Positions 9,967 to 18,615 of a stretch of DNA of 64,000 nucleotides are shown one piece after another. Source of the stretch: Clostridiaceae bacterium (lineage in GTDB: Bacteria > Bacillota > Clostridia > Oscillospirales > Acutalibacteraceae); contig JAEEWM010000001.1 of the NCBI GenBank assembly GCA_016287385.1, positions 1-64,000 of the forward strand, written 5' to 3'. The number at the start of each line of letters is the position of its first letter. The first letter of the stretch is position 1. A program made the position numbers and the translations under genes. The notes beneath the pieces are model-generated. The model ran no database searches. It had not been told where the DNA came from and saw only the letters and a list, made by a program, of their open reading frames with translations.

Positions 9967-10012
9967 TTGTATACCAAAAATCAAACAAATTATACAAAAA
10001 ATTAAACATTTT
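9967..10012 (-). promoter_or_regulatory. Candidate AraC-regulator operator/promoter of the ABC operon
   Basis: On the minus strand two near-identical 12-mers, ATTTTTTGTATA (9991-10002) and ATTTTTGGTATA (9970-9981), stand exactly 21 bp apart, two helical turns. The downstream copy ends in a -10-like TATACA. The same arrangement, with the same flanking GTTTAA, occurs upstream of the GH42 operon at 18318-18363. Tandem direct half-sites abutting a weak -35 are typical of AraC-family activation. Binding by the regulator at 10216 is inferred. Confidence 0.65.
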
Positions 10013-10113
10013 TCGCGCATTTTAATCAATTTAGCCAAATTTGTAAAAATTATGCAGCCGCAAGGCGGGAATATATGTATTATGTCCGTTATATATAATA
10101 CTAACAGGAGAGA

Positions 10114-10158
10114 CTTGACTTTACCGTTTTGCCGTTTTATAATGTCATTAAAGTCAAG
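10114..10158 (+). promoter_or_regulatory. araC-type regulator promoter flanked by perfect inverted repeats
   Basis: A strong sigma-A promoter is visible: TTGACT (10115-10120), 17 bp spacer, TATAAT (10138-10143). It is bracketed by 10 bp perfect inverted arms, CTTGACTTTA (10114-10123) and TAAAGTCAAG (10149-10158). The left arm covers the -35 and the right arm covers the probable transcription start, a layout suited to repression or autoregulation. The rest of the 306 bp intergenic stretch is AT-rich with no ORF I believe. Confidence 0.7.
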
Positions 10159-10215
10159 GGCAATAAAACTTTTTACATTTGGCAGTTTCTTATTTTATAT
10201 CATCCGGAGGTAAAA

Positions 10216-11130
10216 ATGCAGGAAATTTACGAAGAGAAAGGCGAAGTAAAGCTTGAAGACTATGAAATCGTATACCAGATATGCGATCACCCGACTCTAA
10301 TAACCTCTCCGCACTATCACAACGTCATTGAAATAATCTATATTTTAGAGGGCGAATTCGTAATAACCATCAGCGATACGAAATACATCCTCGGACCCGG
10401 TGAGATGGTGCTGATAAACACCAAGGAGGTCCACTCCGTGCACGTTCTTGATTACGGCGTGCACAGGTCCTTCGCGGTAAAATTCCTGCCCGAGACCATT
10501 TGCTCGGACAGTCAGTCCCTCATGGAGCTCAAATACGTTATCCCCTATATTATGTCCTTCCCCGCGTTCAAGACCCACTACACAAAAGACGAGGTGGAAA
10601 ACTCCAACATCAAGGACTGCATCGACAGTATCATGAGAGAGGACCGCGAGCGCGGATACGCTTATAAATTCGCGATAAGAATCTACATTTCGCACCTGCT
10701 TCTCGATTTAATACGCAAGGTAAACACCATAAACCCCATAGACGAGGAAATCAAAGAGAATATAAGGGAAAAATTCACCGATATATTCCACCACATATCG
10801 AGCCACTACGCCGAAAAGCTGACGGCGGCGCAGATAGCCAAGAAATTCGGGCTGCGGCAGTCGGATTTTTCCTCTAATTTCAAAAAAATAACCGGCAAAA
10901 GCTTTAACGAATACTTAAACTACGTCCGTATCTGCAAGGCAAAGCGAATGCTCATAAGCTCCGAAAAAAATATTTCGGAAATCGCCTTTGCGGTGGGCTT
11001 TGCCAACACAAGCTATTTTATAAACTGCTTCAAAACGCAGATGAGCATAACCCCGGCGGGCTTCAAGCAGATATATAACGACCCGCCCGCGAGCGTGTAC
11101 TATAACCTTGAACAGAGAATAGAAGATTAA
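10216..11130 (+). CDS. AraC-family transcriptional regulator
   Basis: The product is a 304-residue regulator. The N-terminal half is a cupin-like sensor domain (HYHNVIEIIYILEGEF, then a GPGEMVLI turn) expected to bind a sugar ligand. The C-terminal ~100 residues contain two helix-turn-helix units (LTAAQIAKKFGLRQSDFSSN and ISEIAFAVGFANTSYFINCF), the AraC signature. I chose the ATG at 10216 because GGAGG sits 5 nt upstream; the longer frame from 10129 would begin inside the promoter. Divergent placement next to the sugar ABC operon, and a shared direct-repeat motif at two operons, suggest it is the local activator of glycan utilisation genes. Confidence 0.92.
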   Translation: MQEIYEEKGEVKLEDYEIVYQICDHPTLITSPHYHNVIEIIYILEGEFVITISDTKYILGPGEMVLINTKEVHSVHVLDYGVHRSFAVKFLPETICSDSQSLMELKYVIPYIMSFPAFKTHYTKDEVENSNIKDCIDSIMREDRERGYAYKFAIRIYISHLLLDLIRKVNTINPIDEEIKENIREKFTDIFHHISSHYAEKLTAAQIAKKFGLRQSDFSSNFKKITGKSFNEYLNYVRICKAKRMLISSEKNISEIAFAVGFANTSYFINCFKTQMSITPAGFKQIYNDPPASVYYNLEQRIED

Positions 11131-11135
11131 AATAG

Positions 11136-11173
11136 ATAAAAACCCCGCAACCGTCACGGTTGCGGGGTTTTTT
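11136..11173. terminator. Bidirectional rho-independent terminator
   Basis: A 10 bp GC-rich stem, CCCCGCAACC/GGTTGCGGGG (11143-11167), has a short loop and a T run on the plus side. A matching A run on the left lets it work for both strands. It separates the convergent ends of the AraC gene (plus) and the GH42-to-GH127 operon (minus). Confidence 0.9.
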
Positions 11174-11190
11174 AAGCTTAAAACTTATCC

Positions 11191-12480
11191 TTACTTGAAC
11201 AGTATTTTCTGCTTTGCGCTTTCCGCTGTTTCTTTCGGAACGCGGTAGTATTTTACAATGGGCGTAAGCTCCATGCCGTCAACCTTAACGGCTTTTTCGG
11301 CGTAGGGTAAGAGCGCCTTATCGGGCAGGGCGTAGATGATATCCCCGTCGCTGTACACGCCTCTTTCGTCCTTTTCGACGACTCCGCGGGTTTCGGCGTA
11401 TAAAATGTCTTTGTTTTCGTTTATATACCAAAGGCCCTCGGCAAGGCGCATCGTACAGCAGAAATACGCCTCGTAAGAGTGCATGGCGAGCCCGTCCCAC
11501 GGACTGTCTCCGGTCACCACCGTATCGGAGCCCGCGCCGCCGTTTTCCCTTTGAAGCGTAGAAAAACCGTTATGGTAAATTCGCGCGGCGGTCTTGCGGT
11601 ACGCCTCTTTACCCGTCGCCTTGTAAAGCCCGGCCGCGAGCATAAGCGAATCGACTATGGCACATGGCTCGGTCCAGCTGTCCGGCCGCCCCCACCAGTT
11701 GAGATTCTGATAAGTATAGGTCATTCCGCCGCCGAACACGTACAAATCGTAAATATCCTTTGCGCCGTTTATATACTTTTCATCAGCCGTCAGCGAGTAC
11801 ATCCTCATCATGCCTCGCGCGGCGGTAAGGGTGCAATGCGTCTGCACGCGAAGCTTCACTTTATCGATGGAAAGATACGCCGCCGCCATTTCGTCAAGAA
11901 GCTCTTTTACCGCTTCGTTTTTCGTGACCTTGTAAACGTGCGAAAGCCCGTCGATACTCATAAAAGCGCAGCCGACGTCGCTTGATAAAAGCCAGTTGCC
12001 GAAATACCCTATCTCGTTTCCGCTTACGTCGCCCTCGTCCTTTTTCGCGCGGTTCACGGGGTAGGCGGCATAGCGGCCTCTTGTAGGCAAAAAGAGATTT
12101 TCGGTTATCGCGCTTATAAAGCCGAGGACTTCCTCTTTCCCGAACTGCTCATAGTATTCGCAGAGTCCGCGAAGCAGCCACGAATGTCCCGAAAGCTGTT
12201 GCTCGGCGATAACGTCGCCGTAAATTTTGCCCATATACCCCTTTTCGTTGAGGTTTTCGGGGAGCTTTTCTATCATTTCGTCCATACAGGGTATTTTTTT
12301 ACCGCTTATTTTGTAATGCGAAACAAAGGCGAGCAGCGCTCTGCCCTCCTTGTCGGCGGGCCAGTCGTAATTTCCGGGCGCGAAAACCTCGCCGATCCCG
12401 TAATAGGGCGAATCCGCAAGCCGCCTGAAATTTCGGGCGATACGCTCTTTCAGCTCGTTTTCGTTTACGGGTATAATCAT
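11191..12480 (-). CDS. GH127/DUF1680-like (alpha/alpha)6-barrel glycosidase
   Basis: The 429-residue protein is all-helical in character, with repeated helical hairpins such as W.EPCAIVDSLMLAAGLYKATG. It carries the paired cysteines YFCCTMRLAEGL near residue 345. A double cysteine followed by a helix is the zinc-binding signature of beta-L-arabinofuranosidases of the GH127/GH146 superfamily. It is shorter than typical GH127 enzymes (~600+ residues) because it lacks most of the C-terminal beta domains, so it may be a divergent or unclassified branch. No signal peptide is seen, so it is cytosolic. GAGGTG precedes the ATG. It is last in the operon with GH42, GH38 and the beta-lactamase-fold enzyme. 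Confidence 0.6.
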   Translation of the reverse strand: MIIPVNENELKERIARNFRRLADSPYYGIGEVFAPGNYDWPADKEGRALLAFVSHYKISGKKIPCMDEMIEKLPENLNEKGYMGKIYGDVIAEQQLSGHSWLLRGLCEYYEQFGKEEVLGFISAITENLFLPTRGRYAAYPVNRAKKDEGDVSGNEIGYFGNWLLSSDVGCAFMSIDGLSHVYKVTKNEAVKELLDEMAAAYLSIDKVKLRVQTHCTLTAARGMMRMYSLTADEKYINGAKDIYDLYVFGGGMTYTYQNLNWWGRPDSWTEPCAIVDSLMLAAGLYKATGKEAYRKTAARIYHNGFSTLQRENGGAGSDTVVTGDSPWDGLAMHSYEAYFCCTMRLAEGLWYINENKDILYAETRGVVEKDERGVYSDGDIIYALPDKALLPYAEKAVKVDGMELTPIVKYYRVPKETAESAKQKILFK

Positions 12481-12571
12481 AAAACAACACCTCGGGATTT
12501 TTTTCCGCTTTGCTTTAAGGTTTCTTTTTTTCGCCGGCGCTCAGCCGCCTGTCGGCGCTTTTATCAAACGG

Positions 12572-14995
12572 TCATTCGGTGATAAGCACCTCTTTTATAC
12601 TGCCGTCTTTGCCTATCTTAACCGTCTTTACCTCCTGCGGAGCAAAGCTCAGCTCGAAGCTTTTATCTATTACCGCGCACTTTACGCCGACGGTGGTTTT
12701 TTCGCCCGCCGTCTCTGTAAATCTGATAACAAGACCTTCGCCGTCCTCGCTGTTTTTAAGGGCGGAAACTCCTATGTTTTCCTTATCCAGCCTTATTCCG
12801 GAATAAACCTGCGGCAAAACACCGTCGTGATGCGTCTCCTGAACCAGCACCGGCGGCATATTGAGCACCTTTGAGCGGCTTGTGATATCCGCCGTTTCTT
12901 TTTTTTCGTGCGGGCAAAGAATAAAGTTGAACTCGTGCTCGCCCTTGTCTATAAACTCCATTTCCTCATCGCGGCTCTTTTCACCGTAATGGTCAAGGTA
13001 GGCGCAGCAGCGCGCTATTACCACCCGCAAATCATTACCGAGCGCGCAATGGCTGTATCTGCCGTCGTTTATAAGCCCCAGTCCCGCGCCGGTGTTTTTG
13101 TCGCACATATCGGCCCACTCGTGCGCGATATCCTCCTCGCCGTTCGGCTCTTTTTCAATAAAGCCGTACGGCATGGAATATACCGCCCGCGGCGATTCGA
13201 CGTTGACCGGGAAAGAAAGCTTTATCAGCTTATACTCCTCGTCCGCGTCAAGTATGCACCGTATGTGCAGGCGCGCGTCGTTTTTGTAAAGGGTATAATA
13301 TTTTTTGAGTACGGAATTGCCGTGCGTTGTGACCGATTTTACGGTGGCGCGGACAGGTCCGTTCTCGGTAAGAGTCAGCTTTCCGCCGCCGAAGGCGCCG
13401 ATATCGTCGTTAAGGTTGTTTATAAGGTGCGACCATGTATCGTGCTTCGAGTCGTCGCATACTATCGCTTTTCCGAGCGGTCCCTGCGCAAACTCCCGAC
13501 CTCCGGTTTTTAAGACGTAGGATGTCACGGCGCCGCTTTCCGCGTCAAAGGTGATTTTTACAAGGTTGTTTTCAAGCGTGCTTTCGGTTGCGCGAAGGTC
13601 GGTCACCGTCTTGGTTTCGGAGGAGTTTTCGGTCTTCCTGTAAACGTAGTAAACGCGATAGCCCATAGCCGGCAAATCGACTTCAAACAAGCATTTTTTG
13701 ATGTTTTCGCAATCGGTATAAGGCGCTCTTACCATCTGGTAAGGCACGTCGTTTCCGTTGTGATCGACCACCTTGGTCACACTGTACGCGCCGAAGCTTA
13801 CATAGGTTTTGACCGTGAAGGGATGGGGGTTGAAAACGACCATGGGCGAGCCCTCGCCCTCCCTGTACCAGAGGCGGTCGCGCATTTCCGAAAAACCGGC
13901 GGTTAAAAAATCGGTCGTTTTTATCCTGCCCGAAACCCTTTGAAGCGCGAGATTTTCAAGCTCCTGCGCTTTCTGGCGGGCATATCCGAAGGCGTTGTAC
14001 GCGTCGGCGTACGCCTCCTTGATACAGCAGCCGGCTATAACGTCGTGGAACTGGTTGAACATAACCCTCTGCCACGCTTTTTTGAACTCTTCGCCGTGAA
14101 ACTCACCGCCCGTCGCAATACCCGACAGCGTATCGAATATTTCCGCCCTTACAAGCTCGCATTCACTGCGGCGGTTTTCGTATTTTATGCGGCTGTTCGC
14201 GCTGTAACAGCCCGCCGCGTGGTGCTTTAAGTCGCCTGTTACGGTCGGCATTGCGGCGTCTTTCTCTTCCGCGAAATATTCCGCCGGCACGGCGTACCTG
14301 AAGTTGCTGTTTACGGTCAGCGCCCGGGCCTGTTTCAAATGCTCCTTTGAAGGGCCGCCGCCGTGGTTGCCTATGCCGTAAAAAATCATCTGATTCTGCT
14401 TTTTTTCAAGGTAAATTTTAAGCCGCTCCTCCGAAAGGTCGCCGTTATATAAATCAGGTATCCTGAACGCGGTGACCGCGCTGCCGTCGGGGCTTACCCA
14501 CTTGTGCAGATTCTCCGCGGGCAGGGCGGGATTTTCTGTCTCCCTTGCGGGGCGCATATAAACGTAACAGTCCATACCCGATTTTTTAAGCAGCTGCGGA
14601 AGCACAGCGCTGTGACCGAAGGAGTCGACGTTGTACCCCACCGCGGCCGCCTCGCCGAAGTTCTCTTTCAGAAACCTTTGAGAATAAAGGAAATGCCGGC
14701 AGAACGCCTCGCCCGACGGAATGTTGCAGTCGGGCTGGACCCACATGCCGCCGACTACGCCCCAGCGTCCCTCTTTTACGCGCTCCTTAATCTCTTCAAA
14801 CATATCGGGGTCTACCGTTTTTATCCATAAATAATAGCCCGCGCAGGCGCTTGTGAATTTGTAGTCTTTATTTTCCTTCATCCTGTCAAGCGCAGAGCGG
14901 AAGGTCGACCTTATCAGCGACAGCCCCTCGGATATTTTCCATTGCCAAACCGGGTCTAAATGCGCGTTGCCGATAAGGTAAAATTTATCCGCCAT
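12572..14995 (-). CDS. GH38 alpha-mannosidase
   Basis: The product is 807 residues and hydrolyses terminal alpha-mannose from imported glycans in the cytosol, since no signal peptide is seen. Family features are clear: the zinc-binding N-terminal motif GNAHLDPVWQW (His12, Asp14), the catalytic segment YNVDSFGHSAVLPQLL (nucleophile Asp124), and the conserved FNQFHDVIAGCCIKEAY region with a further metal-binding histidine. The remainder fits the mid helical domain and the C-terminal beta-sandwich domains of GH38. I chose the ATG at 14995 (MADK), with AAGGAG 8 nt upstream, over a TTG two codons earlier. Together with GH42 it indicates uptake of mannose- and galactose-containing oligosaccharides. 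Confidence 0.9.
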   Translation of the reverse strand: MADKFYLIGNAHLDPVWQWKISEGLSLIRSTFRSALDRMKENKDYKFTSACAGYYLWIKTVDPDMFEEIKERVKEGRWGVVGGMWVQPDCNIPSGEAFCRHFLYSQRFLKENFGEAAAVGYNVDSFGHSAVLPQLLKKSGMDCYVYMRPARETENPALPAENLHKWVSPDGSAVTAFRIPDLYNGDLSEERLKIYLEKKQNQMIFYGIGNHGGGPSKEHLKQARALTVNSNFRYAVPAEYFAEEKDAAMPTVTGDLKHHAAGCYSANSRIKYENRRSECELVRAEIFDTLSGIATGGEFHGEEFKKAWQRVMFNQFHDVIAGCCIKEAYADAYNAFGYARQKAQELENLALQRVSGRIKTTDFLTAGFSEMRDRLWYREGEGSPMVVFNPHPFTVKTYVSFGAYSVTKVVDHNGNDVPYQMVRAPYTDCENIKKCLFEVDLPAMGYRVYYVYRKTENSSETKTVTDLRATESTLENNLVKITFDAESGAVTSYVLKTGGREFAQGPLGKAIVCDDSKHDTWSHLINNLNDDIGAFGGGKLTLTENGPVRATVKSVTTHGNSVLKKYYTLYKNDARLHIRCILDADEEYKLIKLSFPVNVESPRAVYSMPYGFIEKEPNGEEDIAHEWADMCDKNTGAGLGLINDGRYSHCALGNDLRVVIARCCAYLDHYGEKSRDEEMEFIDKGEHEFNFILCPHEKKETADITSRSKVLNMPPVLVQETHHDGVLPQVYSGIRLDKENIGVSALKNSEDGEGLVIRFTETAGEKTTVGVKCAVIDKSFELSFAPQEVKTVKIGKDGSIKEVLITE

Positions 14996-15048
14996 TATCA
15001 AAACTCCTTACGGTTAATATGTTTCTTTATCTTAAATCCCGCGGTGTG

Positions 15049-16191
15049 TCACCGCAAAGAACTGCAAACGTCCTCTTCAAGCTGACAGGCGCTGGCGTTG
15101 CCCGAGCCGCCGTCAAAGCGCGAATTCTTCATCATAACGGCGGAAATGCGGTTTTCTCTGTCAACCCAGAAATGCGAGCCGTAGGCGCCGCTCCAACCGA
15201 AAGAGCCCACGGCAAGACCGTGAGGGTAGGAATCGGATACGACTATTCTGACAGATAGTCCCCACTTTTCACACCAGTTTTCAAAATTGGCGGGGGTGTG
15301 CGGCGTAGCCATCAGTTCGACCGCCTTTTCCGATAAGACTTTTACCTTTTTCTTCGTTGTTCCGCCTAAACACAGCATATCGGCGAATTTAACATAATCG
15401 TCCGCCGTTGTAACAAGTCCCGCGCCGGCGGGCATACGCCGGCATAAAAAGTTTTCAAACACGCAACCGCTCTCTGTCGCCGAGTTTTCGCTTTTGCCGT
15501 CTTTTGTGCGGTTATGCATTGTAACAAGGTTTTCCCACTGTGTTTTTGTTGGGGAAAAGGTTGTGTTTTCCATTTCGAGCGGCTTGAAAATATTTTCACT
15601 CAAATATTCGTCAAACGGTCTGGCGGATACCTTTTGAACGATACCGGCGGCAAGGTCGAACGCCTCGGTCACGCCGTACCGCTGAGTAGAGTCCGGCTCA
15701 AAGGAAACGGGTTTTGAAAGGATATCTTCTATCGCGTCATTAAGAGATAATTTATTGTTTTTTTCGCCGAGAATATCCACAACCGGCGAACATCCTATTC
15801 CGCTTGTGTGAGAAAGCAGGTTTTCTACCGTGATTTCCCTTTTGAGCGGCACGCAGGACACTATTTTATTGCCCGCGACCGCGGCGACTTTAAGGTTGCC
15901 GGCTTTCGGAAAGAACTTTGAAATTTTATCGTCCAAACGCAAAAGACCTTTATCGACAAGTTGCAAAACCGCAACGGCGGTAACCGGCTTTGTCATTGAC
16001 GCCGCCCGGTATATCAACCCTCTCTTCGCGGCTTCACCGCCTACCGACTTTGTGCCGAAAACACCGCTGTAAACACATTTACCGTCCTGATGAACTATAA
16101 CCTCTTTACAACCTATTTTGTTTTGGAGCAATTCAAGATTTGCGTGTTCTGATATAAGAAACTCCAATTTTTGACCGTCTAATCTTTTCAC
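15049..16191 (-). CDS. Serine beta-lactamase-fold hydrolase (class C/esterase family)
   Basis: The 380-residue protein belongs to the beta-lactamase/EstB/penicillin-binding fold. The SxxK motif is SMTK (Ser65, Lys68), Tyr172 lies in a YGV motif at the place of the YxN tyrosine, and the C-terminal strand HFWVDRENRISAVMM matches the family's core sheet. No signal peptide is present, which argues against an antibiotic-exporting beta-lactamase. Such proteins in sugar clusters are commonly carbohydrate esterases or amidases, and that is the preferred reading here. It lies 17 nt downstream of the GH42 gene and 53 nt before GH38. Substrate unknown. Confidence 0.75.
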   Translation of the reverse strand: MKRLDGQKLEFLISEHANLELLQNKIGCKEVIVHQDGKCVYSGVFGTKSVGGEAAKRGLIYRAASMTKPVTAVAVLQLVDKGLLRLDDKISKFFPKAGNLKVAAVAGNKIVSCVPLKREITVENLLSHTSGIGCSPVVDILGEKNNKLSLNDAIEDILSKPVSFEPDSTQRYGVTEAFDLAAGIVQKVSARPFDEYLSENIFKPLEMENTTFSPTKTQWENLVTMHNRTKDGKSENSATESGCVFENFLCRRMPAGAGLVTTADDYVKFADMLCLGGTTKKKVKVLSEKAVELMATPHTPANFENWCEKWGLSVRIVVSDSYPHGLAVGSFGWSGAYGSHFWVDRENRISAVMMKNSRFDGGSGNASACQLEEDVCSSLR

Positions 16192-16207
16192 TCTTTATCA
16201 TCATCCG

Positions 16208-18199
16208 TCAGTCTTTGATTTTTTCGAGCACCATAACCCTGTACGGGTCAACATAAATATCGCCTTCAAAGATTTCCCCGGAAATAAGTTCCCTGTACTT
16301 AAGCTTGTTGTGATAAACTCCGCCTTTTCCGCAAATATCAACAAGTATCACGCCGGACGTTTTACCGCCCTTACGGGGCGAAACGATAAGCGAGTCGCCT
16401 TCTGTGGTGTCGCATAATACGCCGGTTTTTTCGCAAACCGCCGTAATCAGCTTTTGCATATCCTTTTCGTCAGGCAATGTGCCGAGCACGTAAACAAAGC
16501 CCTTTCCCACGGGGAAACACTGCAATACCGCGCTGTTTTCGACCGCCCTGTGTCCTCCCGTTACGTTTACGATGTCGGCGGACTTATCCGGCTCAAACAA
16601 TTCATAATAGGTATTACCGCCGAAATCCTCGCCGTCGCTCCAGCGGGCTTTTATTCTCTTTTCCTTATCCGGGAACCAGTATTTGAAGACCGCCGGCGTA
16701 AGCTCTTCGAGCATACCGTGCAGTCTGTCCTTAAACCTCGTGCCGTCCGCGGTGCGTATGTCGGTCATGGGACCCGTAACCCATATACCGCCGTTTTCAA
16801 CCCATTTTCTTATACGGCGGCGCAGGTCGCAGGAATCGAGCGTTATCATAAGCGGCGAAAAAATCACCTTGTATTTATCGAGGCTCGCGCCCTCGTCGAT
16901 AACGTCGGGACGAAGACCCGCGTTTATTAAAGGCTTGTAAAAATGCCGCTTTAACGCCCCGTCGTACTGAAACTCGCCGACCACCGGCTGAGTAGAAAAC
17001 ATATTATAGCAGAGCGAAGAATAATGCAGCGCGATATTTGTATCGACCTTTGTACCGTTTATGAAATCCGCGCATTTTTTGAAATCCGCCGCCGCCTTTT
17101 TTACCTCGCCGGTGCTGTACATTTCCCTGCCGCTCGTATCGAGGACCGAGCCGTGCACAAGCTCGTGACCCGCCCAGTGCGTGCGCCAGAGCCAGTACAT
17201 GGTCGCTTCGCCGCCGAGAGCCGGAGACAGCCACGTGTTGGCGTAACAAAACCCGTCCGGCTTTATACCGCCGGAAGTGCCGGTCGAGCCGGTAAAGCAG
17301 GTCGCGGTCTCGGTGTTCCAGAACGGGCGCTCTTTGAGCGTGCGCAGGTAATCGAACCACAAACAGCACTCCCAAAGGTTTTCGGGCACGTTGTAGTGAT
17401 TAAACTGTACCACGTCGAGCGGCTCGTTCATTTTGCGGTAATCCATACCGTTAAAGGGGATTATATCGGTGCCTATCGGAGCTTTCGTATACTTTTTGAG
17501 TATTTTCGCCTGCATGGCGACAAAATCTATGTTCGCCTGCCCCGCGCTTATTAAAAACTCCTGCTTTAAGTGGGGATTTTCCCATGTATCGCGCGGCAGG
17601 GGGACCTCGTCGAAGCTGTCGTACGCCTGACTGAACAGATTAAGGTTAAGCCGCCTGTTCATCTCCTCAACCGTACCGAATTTGTTTTTCAGATGTTCGT
17701 GATATCTCTTCTTACAGTTTTCGCAGAAACAGCCCTCGTTGTTTTGCAGATATATCTCGTTATCTATCTGCCAGCCGATAACCGCTTCGTCGCCGCCAAA
17801 CTCTATCGCCAGTTTTTCGACAATCCTCGCACTGTATTTAAGATACACGGGGTGATTCGAGCAGGCGTGGCGTCTGCCGCTGTGCTGCATTCTTCTGCCG
17901 TTTTTATACTCTATGAGCATATCGGGATGTTTTTTCGTAAGCCACACCGGCGGCGTCGCGGTCGGCGTGCCCATAACAACGCCGATACCGGCGCTTTTAA
18001 GCTTTTCTACAACGCCATGAAGCCACGAAAAATCGAATTTGCCGTCCTCCGGCTCCATTTTGCGCCAGGCAAACTCGCCTATCCGCGCGACGTTTATTCC
18101 AATCGCGCGCATTTTTTCAATATCCTTGTCCATTTCCGCAATATCCCAGTCCTCGGGATAGTACGCCACGCCCAAAAGCGGCGGTTTAACTGTAAACAT
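16208..18199 (-). CDS. GH42 beta-galactosidase
   Basis: The 663-residue enzyme cleaves terminal beta-galactose. The acid/base lies in WQIDNEIY (Asn147-Glu148) and the nucleophile in PFWNTETAT (Glu297). Four cysteines (Cys113, Cys157, Cys159, Cys162) match the structural zinc site of GH42 enzymes. The C-terminal part resembles the trimerisation (GATase-like) and beta domains. The open frame extends to 18361, but I place the start at the ATG at 18199 (MFTVKPP), which has GGAG upstream and matches the usual N-terminus GVAYYPEDW. It is the first gene of its operon, about 120 nt below a promoter region sharing the AraC-type direct repeats. Confidence 0.93.
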   Translation of the reverse strand: MFTVKPPLLGVAYYPEDWDIAEMDKDIEKMRAIGINVARIGEFAWRKMEPEDGKFDFSWLHGVVEKLKSAGIGVVMGTPTATPPVWLTKKHPDMLIEYKNGRRMQHSGRRHACSNHPVYLKYSARIVEKLAIEFGGDEAVIGWQIDNEIYLQNNEGCFCENCKKRYHEHLKNKFGTVEEMNRRLNLNLFSQAYDSFDEVPLPRDTWENPHLKQEFLISAGQANIDFVAMQAKILKKYTKAPIGTDIIPFNGMDYRKMNEPLDVVQFNHYNVPENLWECCLWFDYLRTLKERPFWNTETATCFTGSTGTSGGIKPDGFCYANTWLSPALGGEATMYWLWRTHWAGHELVHGSVLDTSGREMYSTGEVKKAAADFKKCADFINGTKVDTNIALHYSSLCYNMFSTQPVVGEFQYDGALKRHFYKPLINAGLRPDVIDEGASLDKYKVIFSPLMITLDSCDLRRRIRKWVENGGIWVTGPMTDIRTADGTRFKDRLHGMLEELTPAVFKYWFPDKEKRIKARWSDGEDFGGNTYYELFEPDKSADIVNVTGGHRAVENSAVLQCFPVGKGFVYVLGTLPDEKDMQKLITAVCEKTGVLCDTTEGDSLIVSPRKGGKTSGVILVDICGKGGVYHNKLKYRELISGEIFEGDIYVDPYRVMVLEKIKD

Positions 18200-18317
18200 A
18201 AGACTTCTCCAAATCAAACGGCGCGCACAAAACGGCGCCGGCTTTTCTTGCGCGGCGGACTGCCGCCGGATAAAAAAAGATATCTGAGTTATTGCAATTA
18301 TAACGCGCGTAAGTGCT

Positions 18318-18363
18318 TTTGTATACCAAAAATCGTGCAAATTATAAAAAAAATTAAACATTT
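18318..18363 (-). promoter_or_regulatory. Candidate AraC-regulator operator/promoter of the GH42 operon
   Basis: On the minus strand ATTTTTTTTATA (18343-18354) and ATTTTTGGTATA (18322-18333) are direct repeats 21 bp apart, embedded in a block nearly identical to that at 9967-10012, including the leading AAATGTTTA. The last repeat contains a TATACA -10-like element. This conservation between two otherwise unrelated upstream regions is the main evidence that it is functional. Confidence 0.65.
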
Positions 18364-18615
18364 ATAATCCGTTTTCGGCATTTTTCGCCGCAAAAAAGTC
18401 GCGCGGGCGATTGGTAATCACCCGCGCAAAACGCAAATTCAATCGGTACGCCATAGGGGCGGGTTTCGGGATGTCGGGGCGCCAGGCCCTGCAAAATATC
18501 AATTAAATACCGTAGGGACAGACGTCCCCGGCTGTCCCTGTAACGATTATGCGGCGGGCTTTCGCCCGCCGCACATTGTGTCTGATATCCGTCTTACGGG
18601 CGACCGGTAATCACC
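18364..18615. repeat. Non-coding stretch with hairpins and two copies of a short intergenic repeat
   Basis: No believable gene is present. A hairpin with stem GCGCGGGCGATT/AATCACCCGCGC lies at 18401-18427. A related unit (GGGCGACCGGTAATCACCC) at 18598-18616 abuts the stop of the phosphatase gene. Between them are a GGGACAG/CTGTCCC hairpin (18515-18538) and a perfect GCGGCGGGC/GCCCGCCGC hairpin (18551-18572), neither with a T run. This looks like a dispersed intergenic repeat family rather than a promoter; a further relative occurs near 39462-39483. Confidence 0.5.

Noticed and set aside
10129-10215. Longer N-terminus for the AraC regulator
   Set aside because: The earlier ATG lies between the -35 and -10 of a clear promoter; 10216 has GGAGG.
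18200-18361. N-terminal extension of the GH42 gene
   Set aside because: It would cover the shared regulatory block and has no family similarity; the ATG at 18199 has a ribosome site.
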